Assembly: GCF_007097395.1 (NCBI RefSeq)
Contig: NZ_VKDC01000001.1
Coordinates: 131,501-195,500 of the forward strand
Source: Fulvivirga sp. M361
GTDB taxonomy: Bacteria; Bacteroidota; Bacteroidia; Cytophagales; Cyclobacteriaceae
Length of the DNA stretch: 64,000 nucleotides
Reading direction: 5' to 3'
In this document: positions 25,969 to 35,062 of the stretch, in pieces
Layout of the letters: every line of letters starts with the position of its first letter
How positions within the stretch are numbered: the first letter of the stretch is position 1
The notes under the pieces: model-generated
What the model was told of the DNA's origin: nothing
Seen by the model: only the letters and a program-made list of their open reading frames with translations
The model's database searches: none
Translations under genes and position numbers: made by a program

Positions 25969-28350
25969 ATGATTACGAACTATCTGAAAATAGCCATAAG
26001 AAATTTGTGGAGGCAACGCTTCTTCACGTTGATCAATGTATTTGGGTTAATGCTGGCCGTTACCGTAGGGCTGGTAATCTACCTGTATGTAACAGCAGAA
26101 CTTAATCACGACGAGGATATTGTTAAAAAGGAGAATGTATATCGACTGCTCCGCGATGCCACCCTAAATGGGGAAGATTATTTGATAGGCATTACTTCAG
26201 CTCCATTTTCCGAGGCGCTAAAAAATGATTTTCCACAGGAAGTCAAAGAAACGCTAAGAGTATATAATGATGAACTATCAGTGACTTATGAAGACAAAGT
26301 ATTTCTGGAGGACAACTTCCTGATGGCTGATAGTAACTTCTTTGATTTTTTTAATTACCATTTCATAACGGGTGATCCGTCACAGGCATTATTACTACCT
26401 AATTCGATGGTAGTTACAGAACGGATCGGCAGAAAATATTTTGGTAACGAAGACCCTGTTGGAAAGACGATCCGGGTAGACGACCAGTTCGATTTAATCA
26501 TCACCGGCGTGATCCGGCGGCCTGTTGGAAAGGCCCATCTGACATTTGATATGGTGGCTAACATTGCTCCCCTCAAAAACCGACCCTGGTTTAATGAATG
26601 GTGGAGTAACTCCATGCTTACCTACGTAGCATTAACTCCGGCTGCGAACAGTAAAGAGCTGGAAAAACGTTTTCCCGCCTTTATGGATAAGTACTTTGGC
26701 GAGGACTTTGTAAAACTCAAAACACGCATTGACCTTGTACTTCAGCCAATCGATGAGATCTACTTTCAAGGCAATTTGAAATATGACCGGGTCACCACCG
26801 GAAACCTTACTACAGTACGCATACTTTCTGCCATAGGTATTTTTATCATGGTAATAGCCTGTATCAATTTCATTAACCTTGCGACAGCTAAGTCCATGTC
26901 CAGGGCGCGTGAAGTGGGTATACGAAAGACGCTAGGCTCCAGTGGCCAACGAATTTTGTTACAGTTTCTGGCAGAATCCTATCTCATTAGTATTATAGCT
27001 ATTATTCTCGGCTTCATGACTGTGGAGTTATCACTGCCTTTTTTAAATAATCTTTTTGGCACTGATATTCAGCTGTCCTGGTTAGATACTAAAATATGGG
27101 CCCTGGCGGGACTGACTACACTCCTGTTGGGTTTCACAACAGGAGCCTATCCCGCTTTTATTATGTCAAATTTTTCTCCGGTAAGAGCACTAACCACACG
27201 AGGTGAGAAAGAACGTGGCAAAGGTTCGCTTAGAAAAACACTTGTAATAATACAATTCGCTATTTCCATTTTTATGATCATCGTTACGTTGATCATTAGT
27301 CACCAACTTGATTTTTTAAAAACAAAAGACCTTGGCTTCCAAAAAGACAATGTACTAATGATAGAATTGAACAATGCGGATGTGATGGAAAAAGCAAATA
27401 CTTTGAAAAAAAGACTGTTACAAAATAGTCTGATCGCCAAAGTATCCTGTGCAACAGGAGAACCCGGTGGCTTCCATGACACCATGCCTTATGAGATTGA
27501 AGGGCTGGAGGATAACCTGCGACTACGAACGGTTTTTAGTGATACGGACTATTTGAAATCGTTACAGTTGGAAATCATAGCAGGACGTGACTTTTCTGAA
27601 GACCATGTGACGGATGAAAGTAATGCTGTCATACTCAACGAAAGGGCAGTGCGCGATATCGGATGGACACCGGAAGATGCCATTGGCAAACGTATGATGA
27701 ATAGCTTTTTAGATACTTTGGAAAGGCAGGTAGTAGGAGTCGTAAAAGACTATCATTTTGTGTCTCTAAAAAGCGCCATAGAGCCACTTGTTATTACTGC
27801 AATGCCTCCAAGCAGCGCCGACCTAATGATTGTAAGGATGACCGGGGGCTCACCCGGCACAGCCATTAAAGAGCTGGAAAAACAGTGGGCCGCATTTACC
27901 CCCTTTCCTATGGACTATCACTTTATGGATAGCAGCCTGGACCAGCTCTATGAAGAGGAGCAGTTGCAAGCAAAACTTTTTACAGTGTTTTCTTCTATTT
28001 CAGTATTGGTAGCTTGTCTCGGCATTCTCGGTATGGCATCATTCGTAGTGGCGCAACGGGCCAAAGAAATGGGGATAAGGAAAGCGTTAGGAGCCACTGC
28101 CTCCCACATCACCTCGCTGCTAACGGGAGGGTTTTTAGCGCCTGTTCTCATTGCCAATCTACTGGCCGTACCAGCCGGATGGTATTTCTCAAATAGCTGG
28201 TTGAGTTCATTCGCGTACCGAATTGATATTACCGTTGGTGTTTTTATAATGGCTGCACTTATTACCCTGGGCGTTGCATTCCTTTCAGTAGCCTTTCAAT
28301 CTGTAAAAGCCATTAGAACTAACCCTGTAGACGTCCTTAAAGACGAATAG
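25969..28350 (+). CDS. ABC transporter permease, MacB/FtsX type (second of three)
   Basis: The 793-residue protein has the same two-block layout. The junction of periplasmic and FtsX segments reads SMSRAREVGIRKTLGSSGQR in the first block and AQRAKEMGIRKALGATASH in the second. It ends IRTNPVDVLKDE. It starts 3 bp after the previous stop, so translation is probably coupled. The periplasmic domains differ strongly from those of its neighbours, which suggests different ligands within one array (inference). Confidence 0.94.
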   Translation: MITNYLKIAIRNLWRQRFFTLINVFGLMLAVTVGLVIYLYVTAELNHDEDIVKKENVYRLLRDATLNGEDYLIGITSAPFSEALKNDFPQEVKETLRVYNDELSVTYEDKVFLEDNFLMADSNFFDFFNYHFITGDPSQALLLPNSMVVTERIGRKYFGNEDPVGKTIRVDDQFDLIITGVIRRPVGKAHLTFDMVANIAPLKNRPWFNEWWSNSMLTYVALTPAANSKELEKRFPAFMDKYFGEDFVKLKTRIDLVLQPIDEIYFQGNLKYDRVTTGNLTTVRILSAIGIFIMVIACINFINLATAKSMSRAREVGIRKTLGSSGQRILLQFLAESYLISIIAIILGFMTVELSLPFLNNLFGTDIQLSWLDTKIWALAGLTTLLLGFTTGAYPAFIMSNFSPVRALTTRGEKERGKGSLRKTLVIIQFAISIFMIIVTLIISHQLDFLKTKDLGFQKDNVLMIELNNADVMEKANTLKKRLLQNSLIAKVSCATGEPGGFHDTMPYEIEGLEDNLRLRTVFSDTDYLKSLQLEIIAGRDFSEDHVTDESNAVILNERAVRDIGWTPEDAIGKRMMNSFLDTLERQVVGVVKDYHFVSLKSAIEPLVITAMPPSSADLMIVRMTGGSPGTAIKELEKQWAAFTPFPMDYHFMDSSLDQLYEEEQLQAKLFTVFSSISVLVACLGILGMASFVVAQRAKEMGIRKALGATASHITSLLTGGFLAPVLIANLLAVPAGWYFSNSWLSSFAYRIDITVGVFIMAALITLGVAFLSVAFQSVKAIRTNPVDVLKDE

Positions 28351-28353
28351 ATC

Positions 28354-30744
28354 ATGATATCAAATTACCTGAAGATCACTTACAGAAACCTTAAAAAAAG
28401 ACTGGGTTTCGTTATTACGAATGTCATTGGTCTTTCTATCGGTATCACATGCTGCCTGTTATTACTCTTTTATGTAAGCGATGAATTAAGTTATGATACT
28501 TTTCATGAAAACGGGGACCGCATTTACAGGATCGCCGGTAGTTACGATCAGGGAGGTGATGAGCGCAATCGTACGGTCAATACTACATTTCTTTTAGGCC
28601 CTGAACTGGAGTCCATCCAGGCCATAGAAAAATGGTTAAGGATACAGCCGGCCAGCGCCTACATGGAGTTTGGTGACAAAGCTTTTCAGGAAGATCGTGT
28701 TCTTTTCGCTGACAGCACTTTTTTTGAGGTATTCAGCTTTCCGTTGATAAAAGGAGACCCCAGCCAGGTATTGTCGCAAGTCAATTCCATAGTGATCAGT
28801 AGTTCCATGGCCAAAAAATACTTTGGTAATAATAATCCGATGGGGCAGCTTCTGAATGTGGATGGTTTAACCATTGAAATTACAGGCGTCATGGATGATA
28901 TTCCGGCAAACAGTCATTTCACTGCTGATTTTGTAGTATCGATGCGCACTGTTGTGCCCAGTTATCCTGATTGGATATTAACGAATAACAGTGGTGTCAG
29001 TCATGTGACCTATATTCTAGCTAGAAATGGTGCTGGTCAGGAAAATATTGAACTGCAGCTTGATCAGCTTGTGGAGCGTTTTTTTGATTGGGAAGGGCCT
29101 CCTGACTACTTTCTCCAACCGTTAATGTCGATTCATCTCACCTCTGACCTCTCTGGTGAAATCGGAGTCAACGGGGATATAACCTATGTTTATATTTTTA
29201 TCACAGCAGCCATTTTAATATTGGTAATTGCCTGTATCAATTATACTAACCTTTCCATAGCCCAGTCAACGGCAAGGTCAAAAGAAGTGGGGTTAAGAAA
29301 AGTGATCGGCGCCGGCAGGTCTCAACTCATCCTGCAGCACCTGACTGAGTCAGTAGCTTTATCTCTTATGGCCATGATCTTCGGTGGCTTAATGACAGAG
29401 TTATTACTTCCTTACTTCAACCAACTCTCCGGCAAGTCTATAGAACAAAGTATTATCATAGACCTTCAATTCGTGTCCTTATTGCTGGCCATAGGTATTA
29501 TCATCGGTTTGATAGCCGGAAGTTATCCTGCTTTCTACCTATCAGGGTTTAACACGTTAAAGGTTATCCAGGGAGAGAAAATAAAGTTAAAGGGAGGTAT
29601 TTTATCCTTTAGAAGGATACTGATAGCTTTTCAGTTTATGACCACCACGGTCCTTATTATAACCACCATTTTCATCTATCAGCAGCTTAGCTTTATCCAT
29701 ACAAAAAAACTAGGTATCAATCCCAGGCAAATCGTGTATTTACCACTACCTACGAATGAAATACGGGACAACTACGAAGCGATGAAAACGGAACTACTGA
29801 TGTTACCGGAATTTACAGGTGTAACAGCTTCCAATAACAACCCTACCTCACGCATCGGTCACTGGCGTGATTATGAGTTAAATGGAGAAAACCAATCTTT
29901 ATCTACCATAGTAGTAAGTCACAATTATTTCGAGACGCTGGAGACGGAATTAAAAGACGGCCGTTCATTCAGTAAAACTTTCAAATCGGACGAAACACAA
30001 GCATATATACTGAATGAAGCAGCTGTCGAATTCCTGGAGTTGGAAGCGGCAATAGGCACCAGACTTAAAGGTTGGGCTTATACGGGAAATCAATGGTCGC
30101 AGAAAGATGCTACAATCGTTGGAGTGGTAAAAGATTTCCATTTCACCTCTTTCCACACTAAGATCCAGCCCGTAATATTTTCACTTCACAGCCCGGCCAC
30201 CACACCTCTTAACTACATGATCGTACGGTACAATTCATCTGATACCCAACAAACCCTTCAAAAAATGACGACTGTCTGGAATAAATACGCCAATGGCAGA
30301 CCGGTTGATTTCACGTTTATGGAAGAACAAATCGAAAATCTTTATCAAAGCGAAAAACGATTTCTAAAAGTCTTTCTCATTTTCTCGATCGTCGCTATTG
30401 TTATCGCTTGTCTCGGGGCACTTGGCCTGATCTCTTATACAGTAAGCCAGGTCACTCGTCAGATAGGAATAAGAAAAGTATTAGGTGCACCTTTATGGAC
30501 AATCGTCAGGCTTGTTAATCAGCACTTTTTCAGCATACTGGCTGTGGCCTTTGTAATAGCTATACCTATCAGTTATTACCTTGTAGATCAATGGCTGGAA
30601 ACATTCATCTACAAAATAGAAATAGGTTGGCTGCCTTTCTTCCAGGCTGCTATGCTCATTATTTTGCTGGCAGTGATCACCACTAGTTTTCAATCTGCCA
30701 AAGCCGCTCTTACCAATCCCGTGAATGTTTTGAAAGAACAGTAA
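28354..30744 (+). CDS. ABC transporter permease, MacB/FtsX type (third of three)
   Basis: The 796-residue protein again has two MacB_PCD/FtsX units, with STARSKEVGLRKVIGAGRSQ in the first and TRQIGIRKVLGAPLWTIVRL in the second. It ends LTNPVNVLKEQ. It begins 3 bp after the second permease gene and closes the operon; a 22-bp perfect palindrome lies 17 bp after its stop. Confidence 0.94.
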   Translation: MISNYLKITYRNLKKRLGFVITNVIGLSIGITCCLLLLFYVSDELSYDTFHENGDRIYRIAGSYDQGGDERNRTVNTTFLLGPELESIQAIEKWLRIQPASAYMEFGDKAFQEDRVLFADSTFFEVFSFPLIKGDPSQVLSQVNSIVISSSMAKKYFGNNNPMGQLLNVDGLTIEITGVMDDIPANSHFTADFVVSMRTVVPSYPDWILTNNSGVSHVTYILARNGAGQENIELQLDQLVERFFDWEGPPDYFLQPLMSIHLTSDLSGEIGVNGDITYVYIFITAAILILVIACINYTNLSIAQSTARSKEVGLRKVIGAGRSQLILQHLTESVALSLMAMIFGGLMTELLLPYFNQLSGKSIEQSIIIDLQFVSLLLAIGIIIGLIAGSYPAFYLSGFNTLKVIQGEKIKLKGGILSFRRILIAFQFMTTTVLIITTIFIYQQLSFIHTKKLGINPRQIVYLPLPTNEIRDNYEAMKTELLMLPEFTGVTASNNNPTSRIGHWRDYELNGENQSLSTIVVSHNYFETLETELKDGRSFSKTFKSDETQAYILNEAAVEFLELEAAIGTRLKGWAYTGNQWSQKDATIVGVVKDFHFTSFHTKIQPVIFSLHSPATTPLNYMIVRYNSSDTQQTLQKMTTVWNKYANGRPVDFTFMEEQIENLYQSEKRFLKVFLIFSIVAIVIACLGALGLISYTVSQVTRQIGIRKVLGAPLWTIVRLVNQHFFSILAVAFVIAIPISYYLVDQWLETFIYKIEIGWLPFFQAAMLIILLAVITTSFQSAKAALTNPVNVLKEQ

Positions 30745-30761
30745 AACAAAAGCTTTTTATT

Positions 30762-30783
30762 CAGGCCGGAAGCTTCCGGCCTG
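30762..30783. terminator. GC-rich hairpin between convergent genes
   Basis: Perfect 22-bp palindrome with half-site CAGGCCGGAAG. It lies between the end of the permease operon and the end of the convergent hydrolase gene. An A-rich stretch before it (T-rich on the minus strand) makes it more convincing as a terminator for the hydrolase. Confidence 0.7.
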
Positions 30784-30814
30784 CTTGTCCGGTTAGTCAT
30801 CATTTATTGAAGAA

Positions 30815-32128
30815 CTATTTTAAGATAAGCTCCCAGGCTGCGTCAATCACGGTTTGACTGATCTTGTCATCCCACGTTCCGGTTTTTCCCTGGTAAGAGT
30901 CAAGGGCCTTTTCGTGCACCATATTCCAATGGTCCACACCTTCCAGGATAATCAGTTTATGGTCCTTATGGCCTGTATTTTCCAGGATATCCATGATCAT
31001 GTCATTGTCATTCGCCGTCATGATCCAGTCATTACTTCCATAAATGATCCGGGCAGGGACCTTAAGTTCTTCCCAATTTTTTGAGAAGTTAAAATCCTGC
31101 ACTTGATGATAATACGATACCGGCCTCCCATACATATGTTCCGGACTATGATAATTATATGCTTTTAATGAAGGTTGCTGTTGGATCACTTCTTCATAAG
31201 ACATTTTTTTTATCAGCATACCGTGATATAGCGGAATATACCCTTCGTTCATCTTTCGCATCACTTCGGTAGGGCTGTCTCCTTCAAAGGCCCTGATCCT
31301 TCTCTCTATTTCAAGCATATGCTCAAACCATGTTTTTACAAAAGTTCCATCGGAAATGACTGCCGCAGCGCCCAGTTTATTGGCAAAATATGGAGCAAGT
31401 GCGCTACCCATACTGGAGCCATAAATAACCATTTTAGTAGTGTCAGTGAGCTTAAAGTTTCTAAGGCTTTTAAAGGCTGCTTCAAAAGCGGCCAGGTCTC
31501 TTTGTAAATCGCTCTCTCCACAGTGACCATTACTATCACCAACTCCCGGTTTTTCCACTCGCATTACTACCATCCCTGATTTAGTGGAGAGATCTCTTAA
31601 CACACGTGTCCATCCCGACTCCCTACGGCCAGGATATACCTCTATAGAACTACAGCTGAGACCTCCAATTACAAAAACCGCGGGCAACGGGCCGTCCGCC
31701 TTTTTCGGGTGAGTAACAATGGTTCTAATAAGGTCTCCCTGGTCTGACATTACCTCTTGGTAGTGTACTTCCGTGTCCGGGTATGTCTCTCTGGGTAAAG
31801 GCTCAAGTTTTACGGACATTTTTATTAATTCTCCATTTCTTACCACTTCCAGTGCCACTTGTTGACCTCCTCTAAGATCATAAATAACATCGCTCCAGCG
31901 GTCAGGGTCCTTGATCAACTCACCATTCAAACGTATCAGTTTATCATCCACCCGCAAACCTGCCTTCCTCCATGCGGAAGATGATTCTACACTTCGCACC
32001 AAGGTTCCGGCCTCTATTCCATTTGGCCCTGAGAAACGGACCCCGATATGCGCCCTTCTTTCCAATGGCTGTGCTAAAGCTGTACCCAACAAACAGCACA
32101 GTATAATGCTCAATTTTATTTTTTTCAT
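30815..32128 (-). CDS. Secreted PDZ-domain alpha/beta hydrolase
   Basis: The 437-residue protein has a signal peptide (ends about residue 19, GTALAQ), a PDZ domain (about 25-110, ending in VALEVVRNGELIKMSVKLEP) and an alpha/beta hydrolase domain (about 125-435). The nucleophile elbow is GSSMGSALAP; the acid is probably Asp in GSNDWIM and the base His in GVDHWNM. It is periplasmic and probably a peptidase or esterase of unknown substrate. It is divergent from the LytTR gene (120 bp between starts), which may regulate it (inference). Confidence 0.9.
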   Translation of the reverse strand: MKKIKLSIILCCLLGTALAQPLERRAHIGVRFSGPNGIEAGTLVRSVESSSAWRKAGLRVDDKLIRLNGELIKDPDRWSDVIYDLRGGQQVALEVVRNGELIKMSVKLEPLPRETYPDTEVHYQEVMSDQGDLIRTIVTHPKKADGPLPAVFVIGGLSCSSIEVYPGRRESGWTRVLRDLSTKSGMVVMRVEKPGVGDSNGHCGESDLQRDLAAFEAAFKSLRNFKLTDTTKMVIYGSSMGSALAPYFANKLGAAAVISDGTFVKTWFEHMLEIERRIRAFEGDSPTEVMRKMNEGYIPLYHGMLIKKMSYEEVIQQQPSLKAYNYHSPEHMYGRPVSYYHQVQDFNFSKNWEELKVPARIIYGSNDWIMTANDNDMIMDILENTGHKDHKLIILEGVDHWNMVHEKALDSYQGKTGTWDDKISQTVIDAAWELILK

Positions 32129-32248
32129 CGTTTTTTAAGTAAATAGACCACAGAAAACAGACATACGGGGATTTATTATGTCAACTACAGTTGTACCCAT
32201 GTAAAAAACAGTATATCCGCAAAAAGCTATTTTCGTATTTTAGTAATT

Positions 32249-33004
32249 ATGAAGGACTACTATCTATTTGGGTCTCGAATTACAACGCATATCTCTTTCT
32301 GGTTAGTTTACTACCTGCTCTTTGGATTCATATGGGCAAAGGAAGGGGCTTACCTGCCATCGTACTTCCTGGAATTTGTACTTCTTCCTGTAAGGATACT
32401 TGCCGTGTATTTTTCCATCTATGTGTTGATCCCAAAATACCTGGAAAACAAAGAGTTCAGGCTATTTTTAATCGGTTATGTCATTATGCTGATGGCCTGC
32501 GGCATATTACAGCGGCTTTTTACTTACTTTTTTTATGAAGGTTTTTTTACCCTGGATACCAGGACACTTTTTGATCTGCCTATGATCCTCAGATCTGTTA
32601 TACTCATTAATTCCACTACACTCTTTGTCTCCGCAGTGAAGGTGGGCCTGTTATGGCTACAAGAAAAAGATAAGAATAAAACCCTATTACATGAATTAAA
32701 GGCTTCCAGGCACGAAATGGTTGAAATAAAAGCTGAAAAAAGAACTTACAGGGTGAGTGCTAAAGATATAATGTATATCGAAGGGTTGGGAAACTATGTG
32801 ACATTCGTTCTGGAAGACCGTAAGATAATAAGCTATATCAGCCTTAAGGAAGCCGTAAGCTTTTTGCCTGAAAGCTTTATAAGAATACATAAGTCATTCA
32901 TAGTGAATAAAGATCATATCCTCTCTTATAATTATGAAGATGTTCAGTTAGGAGATCGTTTTTTCCCTATAGGACGATCATTCAAAACAGCTTTCAAAAT
33001 GTGA
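32249..33004 (+). CDS. Membrane-bound LytTR transcriptional regulator
   Basis: The 251-residue protein has four predicted membrane segments in its first 135 residues (SFWLVYYLLFGFIW, LLPVRILAVYFSIYVLI, LFLIGYVIMLMACGIL, SVILINSTTLFVSAVKVGLL), resembling the N-terminal region of LytS-type kinases. A short coiled coil follows and then a LytTR DNA-binding domain (about 160-251: YRVSAKDIMYIEGLGNYVTF, FIRIHKSFIVN, IGRSFK). The kinase part is absent, so the sensor is fused directly to the DNA-binding domain. It is divergent from the PDZ hydrolase gene. Confidence 0.9.
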   Translation: MKDYYLFGSRITTHISFWLVYYLLFGFIWAKEGAYLPSYFLEFVLLPVRILAVYFSIYVLIPKYLENKEFRLFLIGYVIMLMACGILQRLFTYFFYEGFFTLDTRTLFDLPMILRSVILINSTTLFVSAVKVGLLWLQEKDKNKTLLHELKASRHEMVEIKAEKRTYRVSAKDIMYIEGLGNYVTFVLEDRKIISYISLKEAVSFLPESFIRIHKSFIVNKDHILSYNYEDVQLGDRFFPIGRSFKTAFKM

Positions 33005-33038
33005 TCACACCTATAGCGCAGAGGTAACAGCGCATTTA

Positions 33039-33743
33039 TCACTCAACAATCTCGAGCGCAATTTTTACCATATCAGTAAAATATCTTTCCCGCTCTTCCG
33101 TGCTGCTGAATACCCTGGAAATGATATGGTCACTTACGGTTAAAATGCTCATAGCCTTTACTCCTGCACCAGCTGCCATGGTGTATAATGTGGATGTTTC
33201 CATGTCTGTACAAAGTATCTGATGATCAATCCATGGTTTCCATCTTACAGGATCGTTCTTAAAATAGAAAAGATCTGTGCTGAATACATCCCCTACTGTC
33301 ACTGGAACATCCAGTTCCTTTGCTTTTTGACATGCCTTTTGTAAAAGCCCGAAGTCAGCAGTAGGAGCGTAATCCAGGCCATTGAAAAGTATGCGATTCA
33401 TATTACTGTCCGTAGAAGCCCCCATAGCCATGATAATATCTCCCAAACCTATGCTTTCATTCATTGCACCACAGGTACCTATGCGAATGACGGTTTTCAC
33501 TCCGTAGTCATGTATTAATTCATGAAGGTAAATAGCCAGTGAAGGCTGGCCCATACCACTGCCCTGAACGGACACTTTCCTCCCATTATAGTAACCTGTA
33601 AAACCCAGCATGTTACGAATAGTAGAATATGTCTGACTATCCATAAGCATGTTTTCCGCCACATGTTGCGCGCGCAACGGATCACCACTCAGTAAAACGG
33701 TTTTTGCTATCTCTCCCTTTTTCGCTCCGATATGTAAACTCAT
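33039..33743 (-). CDS. deoD: Purine-nucleoside phosphorylase, hexameric type
   Basis: The 234-residue enzyme cleaves purine (deoxy)nucleosides with phosphate to base and (deoxy)ribose-1-phosphate. It carries the phosphate loop LLSGDPLRA, the family segments GSGMGQPSLAIYLHEL and VIRIGTCGAMN, the sugar-binding TDMETSTLY (Met-Glu) and the catalytic Asp in VSDHI. Length matches Escherichia coli DeoD (239). It converges with the LytTR gene and is divergent from the phosphofructokinase gene. Confidence 0.95.
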   Translation of the reverse strand: MSLHIGAKKGEIAKTVLLSGDPLRAQHVAENMLMDSQTYSTIRNMLGFTGYYNGRKVSVQGSGMGQPSLAIYLHELIHDYGVKTVIRIGTCGAMNESIGLGDIIMAMGASTDSNMNRILFNGLDYAPTADFGLLQKACQKAKELDVPVTVGDVFSTDLFYFKNDPVRWKPWIDHQILCTDMETSTLYTMAAGAGVKAMSILTVSDHIISRVFSSTEERERYFTDMVKIALEIVE

Positions 33744-33869
33744 AGGACGTTTTTAATGGCAAGCTACTCGTTTACAATCAGGTGCGACCTGAAAGGCGGT
33801 CAAGTAAAAAACTGATTTTTATCCTTTTTAAAGGCTGACAAATATCCTTTATTTATAGTATTCAGATAT

Positions 33870-33887
33870 GCATGTAATCTTACATGC
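33870..33887. promoter_or_regulatory. 18-bp dyad upstream of the phosphofructokinase gene
   Basis: GCATGTAA-TC-TTACATGC is a perfect 8-bp inverted repeat with a 2-bp spacer. It lies between the divergent deoD (start 33743) and pfkA (start 33957) genes, 70 bp upstream of the latter. Possible operator; the regulator is unknown. Confidence 0.5.
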
Positions 33888-33956
33888 CTACAGAGCGTAG
33901 TAATGGACAACATAAAATATCTTTGAACAAAACTTGATAACGTAACCTCACAAATA

Positions 33957-35054
33957 ATGAAAAAAAAGGTATTGGTACTCACCGGAGGCGGGGATTGTCC
34001 TGGACTGAATGCTGTCATTCGTGGTATAGTAAAAAGAGCGAAGCAGGAAAAAGACTGGCAGGTGGTAGGCAGCATGGAGGCATTCAATGGGATATTGCGT
34101 GACCCTATGGAAATCAAGAAACTGAGTAACCGGTCTACAGCAGGTATACATGTAAAAGGCGGGACCATCTTAAAGACCACCAACAAGGGCAATCCTTTTG
34201 ACTTCCCGATGAAAAATGAAGACGGATCTGTAACTATCATTGACCGGTCTGATGAGCTCATCGAGAAAATCCAGGATCTTGGAATAGAAGCGGTAATCAG
34301 CATAGGCGGAGACGGCTCACAACGGATCTCTCAAAAATTATTTGATCAGGGATTAAATATTGTGGGTGTTCCCAAAACAATTGACAACGACCTTTCCGCT
34401 ACGAATTACACGTTTGGCTTCAGGACTGCGGTACAAATAGCTACGGATAGCTTTGATAAATTAGTCACTACCGGTGAAAGCCATCATCGTGTAATGATCA
34501 TGGAAGTAATGGGCCGTGACGCCGGCTGGATAGCACTGCACACGGCAATAGCCGGTGGAGCAGAGGTTTGTCTTATCCCTGAAATACCGTACGACATCAA
34601 TAAAGTGGTAAAACATATAAACCAACGATATGAAAAAGGTAAGGGTTTTGCCAATATCGTCATAGCCGAGGGGGCTAAATCTTTGAACACCAAGATAGTA
34701 AGCAAAGAAAGTGATGAGACCGGTTATGAACACGTAAGACTGGGGGGTGTGGCTTACCAACTGTCCGAACAGCTTAAGGCAGCGGGCTGTAAAGCGGATA
34801 TCAGAGAGACTGTACTAGGCCATACACAGCGCGGAGGAACACCGGTAGCTTCTGACAGGGTACTTGCCACGCTTTTTGGTGTCAAGGCTTTTGAAATGAT
34901 ACTCAATAAAGAGTATGGTAAAATGGTTTCTTATCTTAATAATGAAATAACGACCGTTTCCCTCGAGGCAGCAACGTCCAGCTACAATTATGTGGCTACA
35001 GATTCTTTCCTGGTGCACGCGGCAAAAAACATAGGGATAGCTTTTGGGGACTAA
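33957..35054 (+). CDS. pfkA: 6-phosphofructokinase
   Basis: The 365-residue enzyme phosphorylates fructose-6-phosphate in glycolysis. The N-terminal motif is LTGGGDCPGLNAVIRG (8-23). Donor-site residues are SIGGDGS (115-121) and PKTIDND (139-145): Gly in GGDGS favours ATP while Lys140 (GTID in standard bacterial ATP enzymes) is the form seen in PPi enzymes and in the mixed, long group. MEVMGRDAGWIA and LGHTQRGGTPVASDR complete the active site. Donor specificity should be tested. The histidine kinase gene begins 8 bp after the stop. Confidence 0.94.
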   Translation: MKKKVLVLTGGGDCPGLNAVIRGIVKRAKQEKDWQVVGSMEAFNGILRDPMEIKKLSNRSTAGIHVKGGTILKTTNKGNPFDFPMKNEDGSVTIIDRSDELIEKIQDLGIEAVISIGGDGSQRISQKLFDQGLNIVGVPKTIDNDLSATNYTFGFRTAVQIATDSFDKLVTTGESHHRVMIMEVMGRDAGWIALHTAIAGGAEVCLIPEIPYDINKVVKHINQRYEKGKGFANIVIAEGAKSLNTKIVSKESDETGYEHVRLGGVAYQLSEQLKAAGCKADIRETVLGHTQRGGTPVASDRVLATLFGVKAFEMILNKEYGKMVSYLNNEITTVSLEAATSSYNYVATDSFLVHAAKNIGIAFGD

Positions 35055-35062
35055 ATGAAGTT

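Noticed and set aside
30762-30783. 22-bp palindrome as an operator
   Set aside because: It lies between two convergent 3' ends, so a terminator is the better reading.
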